Source: Diprion similis
Lineage: Eukaryota; Arthropoda; Insecta; Hymenoptera; Diprionidae
Direction: 5' to 3'
DNA length: 64,000 nucleotides
NCBI RefSeq assembly: GCF_021155765.1
Contig: NC_060116.1
Span: 4,092,001-4,156,000 of the forward strand
In this document: positions 41,934-55,798 of the stretch, piece by piece
Numbering within the stretch: the first letter of the stretch is position 1
Layout of the letters: each line of letters starts with the position of its first letter
Notes under the pieces: generated by a model
Seen by the model: only the letters and a program-made list of their open reading frames with translations
Database searches by the model: none
What the model was told of the DNA's origin: nothing
Position numbers and translations under genes: made by a program

Positions 41934-42889
41934 ATATATAAAGAAGGAAACTGATCATAAAATATCGAAGTGAAACCTGAGAAGGATGTGGAATTGTATA
42001 AAATTTTGAGCAATTATTATTCTCCTATGGTCTATTAATAATTGAAAATAACAATTTCTACACACATTATTTGTGCTAACTTTTAAGCATTCAAGTTAGA
42101 TAACATGATCATTGGAATGATTCATGATTTGAGATTTTGTGGATTGATTTCTGATCAGAAAAAAATATAGGAATTCATAAATTACGTACAACAAGATATT
42201 ATAATGATATCAAAACGAAATCTAATCCGAAGAAAAATACAACTTTTTACAGGTACTTCCTAGATAAATAAATAACTTCGTCTCATACTATGAATAAGAT
42301 GTAGCAAGAGTATTTTTGTGGTTCATTAGTTGGTCTATGGTAATGATTTTTCATACTTTCAAGCGCCAGATTTTAAGATTTCAAAATGACAGTGTATTGA
42401 TATTCTATGTTCAAGCCATACTGCTTGTGAATAACATTCCGTATTAAAAAATATAACGTTGAAACACCTTTAATTAAGTCTATGATTAAGCACAACGGAA
42501 TAAAAAATTACATTCTCATATTACTAATTTAAAAAAATAGTAACTCTGCAATAAGTCAAAGATCGTTGTCATTAGGTATATCTATATTTGCCACACAATC
42601 AGATTTTTATGGCACTGATATAATTTGTACCATCATGATATACGATTATACGTGTTCATGTATATTTATTCATAAAATTCATTATACTAAAGACACCGTA
42701 CAATCATAACTCTTAGAAATGGTTTCCTCTAATTTTCAGAGTCAAATACCCAATCGGTGTAATTGAGACTTAATATTGCGCAATAGCTTTTTGTTTACGG
42801 CACGGTCGAAAATTTCGTTCTCGATTTCCACCAAAATCAATTTTTTCTCCGATTGTATGACTTTTTTTGCAATAGTAAGTACCCTCAAC

Positions 42890-43145
42890 TTATTTTCAAT
42901 TTCTAAAATCGTCCTGGTACACATAGATGAATCACTTTGTATCACAACAACTTGGGACCTTTTTACCACGTTTTTATTGATATACAAAGTCATTTATCAA
43001 ATACTGGCCACCCCATATTCGAAAGAGGGGGCGATTTATGCAGACTTTAGGTAAAATCGGCCGCGTCAATCGCAATCGTAGCCAGTATTCAATAAATGAC
43101 CTTGCACACATCTATGTGCCGGGCAGAAGATTGAAATGAATTTAA
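42890..43145. repeat. Imperfect foldback near the BTBD9 3' end
   Basis: GTCATTTATCAAATACTGGCC at about 42990-43010 is inverted by GCCAGTATTCAATAAATGAC at 43080-43100. The outer parts also pair: CACATAGATGA/ACACATCTATGTG and AATTTCTAAAATCG/AAGATTGAAAT. The right arm lacks a segment present in the left. No coding capacity. Confidence 0.45.
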
Positions 43146-43266
43146 ACTAATGTGATTACAAAAAATTTGTTAAGAGAACTCACACGAATCTTGAACCTCG
43201 TTGAAACATTATTATTAACCGACATTCTTAGTTTATAATACAGTGTTAAGCCTAGTCAGGATTTTT

Positions 43267-46200
43267 TTAAAAGGCAACAGAACCAACCAACGATTCATCT
43301 GTCGAGTTGTCTTCATTGTCAATGTTGACAGCTTCAGTTGCAGTTTCTGGTGGCGGTGGCAGCAAGGGATTAAGAGTGTTTCCCACTGATTTTTTAACTC
43401 GCTTAGTCGGTGAGTTGATAGCTTTTTCATCCTCTGTTTGTGCCGGACATTCGAAATGTACGCAATGAAATACCTACATGAATATAATAAAATGAACGTA
43501 TTACTATGAATACCTTTAGTAAAGATCGAAGTTATCCATTCAAAATGGATCTTATGCCTGCATCACTTCACTGTTTTTTCAGAACATCAACAATGAGATA
43601 AGTATAGATAATATCGATGAGTTCCAAAAAAAAAATAAGAGTAATGCAGTTTATTGAATTTTAACTCACTTCATTGGCAGTGTTGTGTGTTCCAACAATG
43701 CGAATGAAAACAACTGGTCTTGGCGGATGAAAGCGAAGAGTTTGCCAAGATCGACAAGCTTCTTTTGTTTTATCTGCAACAACCTCCCAGTCCCATGAAT
43801 TACCAGACACTTCAATGTAGTATGAGTAAGAACGTTCATCACAATCCCAAAGTAGCAATCTAGTGAAATCAAACAATTATTTTCATTTATATTTACTTTA
43901 CAAGTAAATATGCCTGCCAAGGATAATAATAAGCGTAAATTTAGCAATTCATTTTGGCAATTGACTTTAACCCAAAGAAGAACAAAAAGAGGAAATGGAT
44001 TTCCAACTATTCTCAAAGTCAAAATTAATTTTGAGCAAGAATGTCAACCATAAAAGAATAAAAACCATAAAAATCATACCGCATAGAGTCAATCATATAT
44101 GGTTGTCCAAGTTGTATTAAAATGGCACCAGACCCAAGCTGATGGCATGTGTATCCGCTGTCCCAATCATAATTGGATGTATCGCCGTTCAACAAAGCAT
44201 TGCGAGACCTAATTGCGCAGGGTTTATGATCAGTTCATGGATAAAGTAACAATATTTCATTATTTAGTACCTCAAAAGTAATTCCAAAGCATCACGATAG
44301 GTGAGACTCAGTATCATAATCTAAACATGCATTCTATGGTACCTGACCTGCTGACACCTTCTGTAACACTAGCACTTCGCTCCATTGTAGCAACGTTTCG
44401 TATCGGTACAACAAAACCTTTAGACAACTTGACTGGCTGGTGTGTGTAGTATGCCTCGAAGCTGACCACATGAAATACCTAATCATAAAATAAATGATAG
44501 GCGGAATTTCAACTTTTCACGTTTAAATAAGGTAGTTCTGAAACTGTTCCTTGAAAAATATAAGCAATATTTTTAATAATTTTCATTCCAGATTCTAATT
44601 AATTCTACTTAAAATGCAAACGTTTTGTAGTGTTATGGAAAATTAAGTGAAAACTTAGATTCTGAATAAAGTTTATACTTTACTTACCTTGTTTACAGTA
44701 TTGTTGGTTCCAACGATACGTATGTAAGAGACAACTCTTTCCTCAAAGTATAGGTACTGCCAGCTACGGCAAAAGTATTCTGTATGGTCAATTACTCTAA
44801 CCCAATCTTTCTGGTCCATCGATACCTAATGTAAAAAATACAACAGTAGTAAACTTACGAATCCAGCATTACCAGAAGCATGTAATTGATTACGTTCTTC
44901 ACAATAATTTGATTACAGTATCATTAATGCAGTATATCGATTCGCAGTTACAATTCTAAAATGAACAGTTTTCAAAATAAACTAAAAGTACTAAATGTGT
45001 AGAAATATTGTTTGGTACTAAGTACGCATTTTTACTTGGGCAGCATATGATGTTACAAAAGCAGTCAAATACATGGCAAAACATTAAAATGCATGTCAAA
45101 CATTCCATCGAGTATTTATTTTCAGATGGGTAAAAAATTGAGCGAAAAAACTAATTGCAAGTCTCTATTATGAAATGAAAAAGTATAGCCAAACACTATA
45201 CAACTGTCTCACAAGTATGGATTGCGAATTCGGTTTCAACTTTCGTCTAATGATATCGAAAAATCATTTCAGAGCAATATACTTGGTGGGCACGTTCCGT
45301 TTTACATTCAACCTTCCGCACCTTTCTTCACCTCAAGAAAAAAGAGAATAAATGATAACAAACCGTTAGGTAGACCTATTTATGAATGAAAAGAATAGAA
45401 TAATTTCAAGTATTTTGATTTTCATTAACGTTCAGACATACTATACGCTTCATTGGTTTCTTGAGTGTGCAGTACAGAAACATATTAAGGCTATCGCATT
45501 TGCAGTGCTTATTCAGCTGCTTACATTTAGAGTGATTCTTCTTATTATTTTCAAAGTTAATATGCCGTTTGGATTGACATCCACTATTAATCTCGGGCCT
45601 AATCCACTTCTCAGGAACTTGATTATGACTATCGTGTAATGGATATAATTTTTAACTGCATCTGTACAAAGTTTTCATAATTCGGTTTCCAAGAATTCAA
45701 GTAGGTGTGAATTAGTTTGTAATTTTTATTCAATATACAAGTTGATACGCATGAATGTCTATGGAACAAATATCTTGTTCTGTCATTACCAAGAATTTGG
45801 TACAAGAAATAATGATATTTTAACATGAATCAAGTACAGCACTGAATTAGAAGACACAATGTACTAGCCAAGTATGTCGCTTTACTATTATTTTTCGATA
45901 TCCCTAGGCAAAAACAGTGAGATGCGAATTCACAATCCATATTTGTGAGGCGGATGTGTAGTGCTTAAATGTATCTTTTAATTTCATAACAGAGACTGGC
46001 GTCAGATTTTTCGTACAATATGGTGATTCTTTTATTTACGTAAAACGTAACGGCCAGTTTAACCAGGTAAATGATTTCTGACATCGTTCGCCACCTTACG
46101 GGAAATTAGTGACGATTTACTTCTGCGAATCTTGATTTAAAGTTAAAAAACTCAATTCAATACAACATAATTATAACATAGATCTAAGTCTTGTTATAAT

Positions 46201-48313
46201 AAAGAAAAAGAAAAGAAAATTTCACATCAAAGTTGCATTACTGAAAAAAATTTATGTAAACGTGTCAGTGATTTTAACACTCAATACTTACTTCCAAGTA
46301 ATATGAATACGATCGCAGATCTCTATCCCACAAAAGCATCTTTACATGATTTATAATACATTGCGTTCCCAATTTAATTAAAATTCCGTGTGCTTGAGAA
46401 TCTGTTATAGCATGTCGAGTGTACCTGTGTAAGTGAAGTTTAGATAATTAACAAAATTATTTGACAAAATTTGTTTTTCTCATTCAAGACTTGAGATATA
46501 TTTAACAAATTGTAAACGTATAACTAATTTATTTGATGAATTTTAGCCAACTCAAATAAAATCAAGAAGAGACATTTATTTACCAGAGTCTTTGTTAATA
46601 TCTTATAAATCATTTTTAAAACAGTAATGACATACCCTCGTTCCATGTCGTAATTGTGGGTGTCACCGTCGAGTAAAAAACTACGCATTTCACCCTGCAA
46701 AACTTGAGCACCAAGTCTGGGATGGGCTACATTCTCGTCGATCAGAAGACGACCACGATAGTTCAATTCAGAGTCTTTTGTTTGTGTTCTTTCTGTAATT
46801 GCATCTAAAATAGCCTCAGAAGATACCAGCCCAGTCGGTCGAACGATATTCAATAAATCTTTTAGATCAATTAATCCTAGTCTGACCTGACCTGAAACAG
46901 TTCTCAGTATTCGTAAAATGTAGCTCAATACACTATGTCTAAGCTAAGCAGTTTTCACTATATTCAAATCTTAAATAAAATGGCATGTGCTGATTTTAAG
47001 TGAAATGAAACTACTTCACACTCGATTTTGACGATATTTACAACAACGTAACGTATTCAATGCTCTTGCCTACAACATCCTTAGCTTCCATATCTGGGTT
47101 TGCCTTTACCCAAGCCTGCACAGCTAAGAACACGTCAATTTCTGGGGCATAGAACGAATTTCGAGCTATCAGCTCATTCAAAGCACCTGGGCTTAGTTGT
47201 AAAAAAGTCTCGTGCTGTATAACTTCGAGAGCATGTTTGTCCATGTATTCATGACATACCTGTAAAAGAAAATAATTACTTGTTAAAAAATTACTGATAG
47301 TGATATAGTAAGAAAACGTCGCTCTTTATACTACAGATTTGATACGGATTTTGACAATTGTTTCAGCCTATCCTGGTGGTTCATTTAACGATCATGTGTT
47401 TTCTATGAAAGTCGTTTACATTCAATCCACAAATATACTAGATTACGTCAAATCTGAGATCACTGAAAAGCGAATTTTTCGAAATAGTGCATAATAGTGC
47501 GAAATAGTCTTTCTTCAAGTATGTTCTGTGAAATTATCGACTTCAGTATCATCTTGAGGTTGAATATGCAAGAATGAGAATGCATTTCAAAATATTTTGT
47601 CATGCGAAGTCATGATGGTTGTTTCATTTAAAATTTGAACAGTGATTACATATTGCAAGTAACATAAACACTTGCGTATCTAGTTTAACTATGAAAAATA
47701 ATATTGAAACTAAATACATATGTGTGGAGCAATTTACTTTTTGTTATTTCAATGTCGAACTTACTTTAGATAAAAATTCAAGCTGGTATAGGCGAGCTGC
47801 ATCGAATATAATACAAACATTTTTGATGTTGAGAATTTCCCTCAAGTAATCAGAGACAGCTGTTTCCAAATCTACAAATCCATACTGATGTGCCAAACCT
47901 AGTATGTCCAAGATTACCTGAGCGACACACATTGAAAAAGTGATTAGCTACATCATAGAATTGATTTTTGGCGATATATAATTTGTAGTGATTCTCACTT
48001 CTTCACGTTGATTGGCAAGAGACATATGACCGGTGTAAATGTATTTAAGCAGTCCTTTGAAAGCTGGTAAAGTGGTTCCTTTCAATTCAATTTCTTGTTG
48101 ATTCGACTCCTTTAATCCTCCATACAAAAGCGCGCGAAAATATTGACTTCGAGCAGCCAAGATCACCTTGTGACCGTTAAACCGTTGACCAGCGACAACC
48201 AATGTTACATCTGAGTAATCATCTGATAAGTACAAGGCACCAATGTCGTCCGATAGAAAATTAATGTGTTCTATTTCACCGGATGAAGGACTCAGGTGAT
48301 GGTGTGAGCTCAT
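43267..48313 (-). CDS. BTBD9: BTB/POZ domain-containing protein 9, 613 aa
   Basis: A BTB-BACK adaptor for Cullin-3 ubiquitin ligase; in flies and mammals it affects sleep, dopamine and iron handling. Coding exons: 48313-47999, 47917-47765, 47259-47070, 46891-46636, 46424-46292, 44825-44688, 44478-44348, 44208-44080, 43859-43670 and 43473-43267; phases agree, sum 1842 bases (human protein about 612 aa). Residues about 17-105 are BTB (SDVTLVVAGQRFNGHK, AARSQYFRALLYGG), then BACK, then two discoidin-like repeats each with LLLWD(R/C)D.RSYSYY.EVS and IRIVGT.NT.N(K/E)VFH. The C-tail is Pro/Ser/Asp-rich. The third intron appears to start with GC: GTAG then GCAAGA joined to GTCAGGTCAG restores DVVGQVRLGL, whereas GT donors there give a stop or lose residues. 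A 5' non-coding exon probably ends at 49273 (donor GTGAGT), with an acceptor near 48340. Confidence 0.96.
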
Positions 48314-49272
48314 CTTGGGCGCTAAAGCCGACCGTTATTTCTGAAAGCAAATCACAATCTTACGAATATCTTTAAACATGAAAAAATATGTAAACATCTA
48401 TGCTTAAACTTGTCAAGCTCTCACCAGTCATAAAAATGCAGAATTTAAATCAGGCTCAATCATTCACAAGCTAGCAATTAATGTAACTACCAATAACAAA
48501 ACACAAATTTACCATCAACTTGTTTAAGAGAGGAAAAAGTAAGCTGTTTACATATATGTATAATAAACATCAAAATCTTAATCAATTCATTATCCTAATT
48601 TGCAGAGGGATTGAAAAAACTAGAACTGATTCCAAATCGAAGGTGATTGTTTCCAAATTTGAGGAAATTTAACATAATAGACCAGTTATTTACTATAAAA
48701 AAGAATAAAATTCTCATATGACCTCAAATAATTTGATTCGTGTTTGTCAAAACTGACTAGGAAATATTTATGAATTCATTAAAATGAAACAAGTTCCTAA
48801 CACGAGAATATATAAACAAATTTTTATTGTTGTATAATAATTGTTTGCTTACACATGAATGTTTTTGAGTTGTTAGATCGTTGGAATGTTTAAATCAATT
48901 TTGTGCAAAAAAGTTGAAACAAATTATGATATATCAATTTGATAGATATTTAAAACTCGGGTGAATGGCATGTCGTGAGTATTGATGTTCGGATTAAGAT
49001 GTGAGATCACGATATTCGTCGAAATAACCTTGAATTTTGGAATATATCAAGGTGAAGGTGAAAAATAACTGGTACACCTGAATGTTATTATGACAGAATA
49101 GGTGTTCAATTTTATCTTATCCGAAATTATGTATAATACCAAAACATTGACGAAGAAAACGAACTAAACGAACGATATCCGAAAGCGAGAAAGTTATGAA
49201 TAACAGTTATTTAATATACGATTCAAAAACATGAGTAAAATCGTACACATATACATGTATTTTGCCACTCAC

Positions 49273-49400
49273 CGAGATCGATGGTTTTTGGTGATCAAAT
49301 AACGAGGGAACATCGAAAATTTCCAGGCGCTATAATATCTGGTTCACTTCAATCCGACATGTAATCTTCGATCACGCCAAAAGTAAACAACGCTTCGAAA
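49273..49400 (-). other. Probable 5' non-coding exon of BTBD9
   Basis: A strong donor on the minus strand (ATCTCG then GTGAGTGG) at 49272 and a matching acceptor (TTTGCTTTCAG) near 48340, 25 bases upstream of the BTBD9 ATG, suggest a leader exon here. Its 5' limit is not visible. Confidence 0.45.
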
Positions 49401-52400
49401 CTACATACACCACAGGGTTAAACTACAAACAAGATTCAGTCCATCTTATACAATACATAGCCAAATACATCTAAAGATCTGTTAAATAGCTAATCAGTCA
49501 TGCCAAGTACACATAACTTGATTCTTCCCAAATATTTTGACAGTTGCGCAGATGCATTTATCCTATCGTGATCCTATCCTAACCATCCTAACGGGATCCT
49601 AACCAATCAAATATTCCAAAAGTGTTTCAAGCACGGTCTTGCATTGAGTGCGTTTCGACACTAGCTGGCAGCGCTAAAAACTCCCTAGGACCGAGACGGA
49701 GCTAGTCACAAACTCGCCAGCGCAAAAGAGATAGAAGATGGGTGATAGCATTGGGAGCTAATTTCGGAACGCGATTGGAAATGAACGCAAATTTCATTTT
49801 GATTAATTGACTAATTGGAGCGTGGTACATCCAACTAATTGCTGCACGTGAAAATGTAGCGCATAGCTGGAGTTTCATGTGCAGGAAAAAGTAGCAGTAG
49901 CAACAGCATTTCCCACCATCCAAACATTTTGATTGGTTCACTAAGGTTAGGGTAGGTTAGTCAACAAATCAGAATCCTTGGATGGTGGGAAATGCTGCTG
50001 ATTCCAGCCTAAGATCGTGGTTTCAAGAGTGATCTAGAGTGATATTGAAAAGTAGCGCGCTCTAGACGTGACGTAGCCAAGACTCTTTGAAAACTAACAT
50101 GTAGTTTACTTTCTTGCAGCCACAAGTTAGTGGATGATGGCTGTAGGGTAATTTGATATCGATTTCGAGATCGATCATGTTCGAAGTACTGTTTAAAATC
50201 GTGGTTCAAAATTAGAAAAAGATTCTGACAAGGCTAATGACTGACAATTGTACACAGCAATTATTAATTCTCCCATTTTTATTACTGCATAGACAATCAA
50301 ACGGCTGAGCTACAGATATTTGTACGTAGTATGTATATTAGCCAAGCTCAGCTACAATAGAAGATATAATATACTTATGTAGAAAGTGGTTCAGCCAGAT
50401 TAATGGTCTTTATCCGGATGAGGCAATGATTGAAAATTATATTAAAGTAGGCAAGCCGTTCAAACCCGGTACTCAAATATGTCACCATTTTTTTTTTTTT
50501 TTTTTTCTATTCATTTTACCACCCCTGACTATATTTATTTGGGTTTCGTTCTTTCCAAATTGCAACATAATTCGAATCTGATTCAATCTCTAAATAATAA
50601 TTGAAAGACATTCATGTCTGTTTATTCCTTTTCGGCAATTCTTTCCGTAAAAACTGAAAATCAACTTGTATTTTAGGTAGTAATTCAATATAGATAGCAT
50701 TTGCGCAGGTTCAATTTCAGGATATTGAGATTTTTCGTGATGTTTCGAATTGTCATATATCTGCTTATAAGTCTCGAGACAAGAAATTCTAAGTTCTTTT
50801 AGATTTTCAGATTTATTTCTCAAGCGTGTCGAACTACACTCTATAGTTATAAACTGATCGTGATTCGACAAACTGTAATTACGTATACATAATGATCCAC
50901 AAATAATTAACACTCAATCTACCACAACCCATCAAATGATCGTTCGTGAACTTTCGTTTAAAATTTGCTACGTATAACATGTGACTCTGCCACCTGCTGC
51001 GCTTCGGTTCCTTCAAAAGCATTTTTCGCGAAACTGGTATTTCTGAATTGGAGTGTAACAATTGCAACATAGTAGAAAAACTATTCACAGGATCTTCTTG
51101 AAATTTTATAGTATTTCAGAGTCCTATATTTTCTTCTTGACAAACCCCAACTTTGATAAAATTTCGTCAAATAAACCATTCATTTAATCGAGAAAAGAGT
51201 AAAAATTTGCGCGGATAAATATGCGTTTTTATTCCAAGCTGTGTCATTTCAACAATTTTCAAACTTCTTACGCTTTTTTTTTGTTTGTATTATAAACCGA
51301 CGACGATGTGTTGTTGAGTTATAAAAAAAATTTCTTTAATCTATTTCAGATACTTACAGCCAGAGCTAATCTAAGCTCTACAGTTACGCCCTTAACATGT
51401 TATAAAAGTTGTAAATTCATACGTGTTTTAGTTTCATTAAAATTAATTCCTAGTGATCAGCTAAAATTTTGCGCTCTATAGTAGGTTGATCCCCTCTGAA
51501 AATATAAATACAATAAAACACAATGTGAAAAATATATGTAGCTTGTATTTTTACCGCCTGTGATCACGGTGAAAATAGATACACATAAATCATCCGTAGG
51601 TTTAGTGTTAAACCTGGTAGGGATGTAAATGAGTGAATTCCATCTAATATAAAGTTGGGAGGCCGAAGTTTCTGTATTAGAGCATGGGATTAGAGACAAT
51701 GACCAGATGAATACATAATAAAAGTATCATTTCAATGAATAGAAAGTACGTGTAAAATGTTAAAGATATATGATGTCATTTTTTTGGCACTGACAAATAT
51801 GAATTGTGATTTCAATTAGAATTTCGAATGTACTTACGTCGGTCAATTCGTTGTAATGGTTTGCAAATCACTTGATAATTACAACGGAAGAGATTCAACA
51901 GGTAGTCTGTATTTTTTAAGTTGTTATTGTTGTTACGTTTTATTTCGTGAATGAAGAAACAGTTTCAGCAGAATTGAAATTTCTTACGATTTGTGATTAT
52001 TGCCAATAATTTTTAATTTCTGGGGATATTTTAAAAATTCAGTTCTTTTTTATTTATTACCTCCTCTCACTTTTATAATTCACTTATTCTTTATGAAAAA
52101 AAGGTTTTCAACGTTTAAGTTGAGAGAGCGATGATCTATTTCGAACTTGTATGCATAATTAGCTGTATACATGTATAAGGTATATGCGAATTACTAGTAT
52201 TTGTGTATCACTGCGGGCGATTGTATTGACTTTCTGATTAATATAGCTTGATCTTATGTAATTAAAGTATAATATGTCATCTACAGGAGTTTATCCGCAA
52301 TACAAGACGGTGTCCCACATACCTTTTATGGAGATAGATTGAGCACTATGTATGCCCATTCACTTCAGTTAGCACTATACGTGTCTATCCTACGTGGGGT

Positions 52401-53533
52401 ATTTTTCATTTGAAGAAATAATACTGTATGGTCTTAGACTAAACAACTAGTTTTAATATTATAGCCAGACTATAAAATGGTTATTTACATACATTAGTTA
52501 ATTAAAGCTGTTAATTGTATAATTACTTTTCAATTAGCTATACCGTACCTCTTGTATTAATAAAACAATCATAATTTTAATCGCTACAAATAAATCTACA
52601 ATACTTACCAAATCTATAAATTTGCTAACAATCTTAAATTCTGAGAGTCATACCTCTACTAAAAATTTACCTACAGTGACCATCAGTGTACTATACTGAT
52701 GATATTTATGAAGAGATTTCTTTATTGAATTGTTTTCTGTATTGCTTAACGTCTTTTGTAAAAATGAAATTGCAATAAATATTTTCAGATTCACATTTAT
52801 ACACTTTATTTATTCAACTCTTATTTTGCAGAGTTTCATGCTTCTGATTCGAAAATAAATACACACATACACACACAAACACACACACACACATGTATTA
52901 GAAAACAAGAAACGAAATAAGTATGTGTAGAAAATTTACTACACTACTATAGTGATTAACTAATAAAAATATTAGAATAATTTACAGAGTGTTGAAAAAT
53001 GTTTAAGCATGATAATATCATGCTCTTTTATATATCCAGTATTAAGAAGTATAAAGTGCAGAGGTAAAACTGGTTTGTGTGGGCGAATTGGCGCGACAGG
53101 TTTGTATGTGTGATGTACATATAAATGCATTGGTGTAAATTTACATACTTACACATATGTGTATAAAATACTTGCTTTATTCGGTTAGTGTTTTAAAATA
53201 TCAACTGGCAATGACAGTCTCTGTCTTCAATTACAAATATTATTTATTGCAGTTTTGTTAATCTTGGAGCAATATTATAATTATGTTGTACTCTTATATC
53301 AGCATGAGATTTTCGTATCATTCAAATAATTTCATCAGAATAAAGTATCTCCCTAATTGCGTAACTGGTTCAAGTTCAAGTATTTACTTATCACTCTGAA
53401 ACACGCAGATTTTTTTTTCATTAATTGTAATAATAGTTGATAATATATATCGCATCATGTGCTGACTATATCTTTTACTCGTTTGTATTGCATTTTCATT
53501 TTCGTGTACATAATTACTGAAGTTTTTAATGAC
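49401..53533. other. Gene-poor region between BTBD9 and the bHLH gene
   Basis: No coding region is supported in these 4.1 kb. Seen: a 50-bp related pair of words near 49902 and 49980 (GCATTTCCCACCATCC and GATGGTGGGAAATGC, inverted), a poly-T tract near 50490 and a CA microsatellite at about 52862-52893. The part next to 53534 should be the 3' UTR of the bHLH gene. Confidence 0.5.
52862..52893. repeat. (CA)n microsatellite
   Basis: An ACACAC run with two interruptions (CATAC, CAAAC). Confidence 0.85.
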
Positions 53534-55057
53534 CTAACCCAGCTCTGGATTGAAAAAACTTTCTGTAAAGTCAAAATTCACATCCGGCACCAAAGTCGCG
53601 GTGGAGCTTTCAAATATGTTATCTATTGTCACCGATCCTGAATGCAAACTTTCTCCGTCACTACCACCATCCTGTAATGAATAATGTCATCAGTTTAGAC
53701 CTAGTTCACTCACACGATTGTTATTTAAAATATGTGAGAAGTCACAGTACAGCGCGGGGTGTGATATTTCGTGAAAATTTTTTTGAATAACATCGAGTTC
53801 GTTAATAGTATCAGATTCATTCAAACAATACGCTGATTCATACAAAAGTTGTGTAATTAAATTAATTAATGAAAAATACTAATAATCTTTAATCCATTAA
53901 TTATAGTTAGAAACATAATTTATCTTACATTGAGATATTTTGGGGAGGTAAGAACATCATAAGTAGATGTATAATTCAATGCAGTGAGAGTGCATGTGTC
54001 AGTGTCACGAAAAACGATTGGATGCTGCTCCATAAGTTCAGCACATTCGTCAGTGATGTAGGATTCATCGTTGTGTAATAATTCAGTAAGCCTTGTTATG
54101 TACTTCATAGCTAGACGCAGCGTCGTAATTTTTGTCAACTTTTCATTAGATCCGTCTCCCTATAAAAATGACTACAGCTCTTCAACTGAATAAAATAGAA
54201 ATAGCTATTTTGAAGCTTCCAAAGATCGAGGATGTAAGCATATTACATTATCGAACGAGGGATTTTAATGGATGTAATCGAAAATATCGTTAATGCTACG
54301 AATAAAAAAATCAAAACTATTTTCATTATTTATGAAAGTAATAATAGCAATTTGACTCTGCATAAAAATTAAATTAATAGATAACATATTCTCATATTAT
54401 ACCGGGAAATGTAGAAAAGCGTAACAAAGTAACATGAAAATTCCCGGTAATGTACAAAGAAAATTCTATACAGACAAAGTAAATAGCTGCGTAAGTTTTG
54501 TACATAAATTTAGATTTCGTTACAATATTGTGCAAGACGATTAAGGTCCACTTGCCGAATTCAATGACTGCACTTTTTGTCATATAAAAAATTTGAATTT
54601 AATCAGAGATCTAATATCGTTTGTTCTGGGTCAAGTACGAATAAAATAGAATTCGGACCCCTGCGTTAATACACATCGATTAAAATCCCCAAAATTTTCG
54701 GTGCAAAAATATGAATTTAAAGCAAGCTACACTTACTGGACAAAATAATTGAGGCACGTAAGACGGTACGGCCTTCCTTAATGTTTCAAACGCCAAATTG
54801 ATTTCACGCATTCTTGAACGTTCTCTAGCGTTTGCTGTTTTTCTTCTGTACTTACTCAACAATGCTGGTTTTTGTTTAGCATTATCCTTGATGTTTATTT
54901 TACTAGTTTGAAAGCTGGAGGAGTTATTCGTACTGGCCGATACATACTCCCCTTTACCTGGTTCAATTTTCAATTTGGTACGATCTCCAATGCGTGGTCT
55001 TAAGCTATATTTTTCACCTCGATTTTGACAATCTACTAAAGAATTATATCCACTCAT
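53534..55057 (-). CDS. dei: bHLH transcription factor, delilah (taxi) type, 229 aa
   Basis: A nuclear DNA-binding factor; Drosophila delilah acts in tendon/attachment cells and wing development. Exons: 55057-54737, 54159-53929 and 53671-53534, all phase 0, sum 690 bases. Residues about 70-138 form the bHLH: basic region RRKTANARERSRMREIN, helix 1 LAFETLRKAVP, a loop split by the first intron, and helix 2 SNEKLTKITTLRLAMKYI. The assignment rests on the ANARER basic region, the NEKLTKITTLRLA helix and the KYSLRPR motif upstream, which I recall as shared with delilah; I could not check it by alignment. The loop contains an unusual VPQLFCPGDGS stretch at the exon junction, so an earlier donor is conceivable. 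The tail is Ser/Thr/Asp-rich and ends FDFTESFFNPELG, which looks like a small acidic-hydrophobic activation motif (inference). Confidence 0.82.
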
Positions 55058-55798
55058 CTTCCGTCTTGAATCATTTGTATCAGTCCGATTTTGTTAACAG
55101 AATTGAAACAACTTAAATTACAGCTTAAAATTACTCAATCAATTGTTTATTCAATTTAAATCATTTTTGCTTTCATAAGGTTTACTTTTTACATTATAAT
55201 TATACACATATATTTAAAAATATTGAGTACGAATACCGTATAATACTGGCTATCTTTTTTAGTTGGAACAAATTACTTTTGGAGTAACTTTGTAGGATTA
55301 AACGTTAATTATTTATGCATTTAACAGCTCTTGTATGTTAGAAAACAATTGTAAGATAGGGAAAAGTTATTTACACTTCGTGATTACGATTTCAATATTA
55401 ATCTTTGTATCTATTAAGGAGCGAGTCTACCGAATACAGAGATCTACTGGGATCCGCTTAGACCTCGAGAATACGACATGGGTGAACTTCGTAAGATAAT
55501 CTCTAGAACATTGTAGTGGGAGAACCAGTTTTGTGTAATATTTCAAACTTCGAGCAGCGCGCTCAATTTAGCGCTCCACGTGGCCGCTATGGAAGTTAAA
55601 ACGTATACATTTTTTAAAATTCTTGCAAATAAGCTTGAATAAAAGCGATCATTGAATAAAAATGGAGTTGATATTTTTTTAACGAATAATTTAGGAAGGT
55701 ATCTAAAATATCATTCAACCATTGGTGATAGATCTATCATTCAGGAACTTTCGTATGATATTCTTAGAGAGCTTTACCACAAGAATACTAATTGTCAT

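Noticed and set aside
43666-44022. Minus-strand frame of 118 codons overlapping a BTBD9 exon.
   Set aside because: Different frame from the discoidin-like repeat exon at 43859-43670, which has family-matching residues and correct splice phase.
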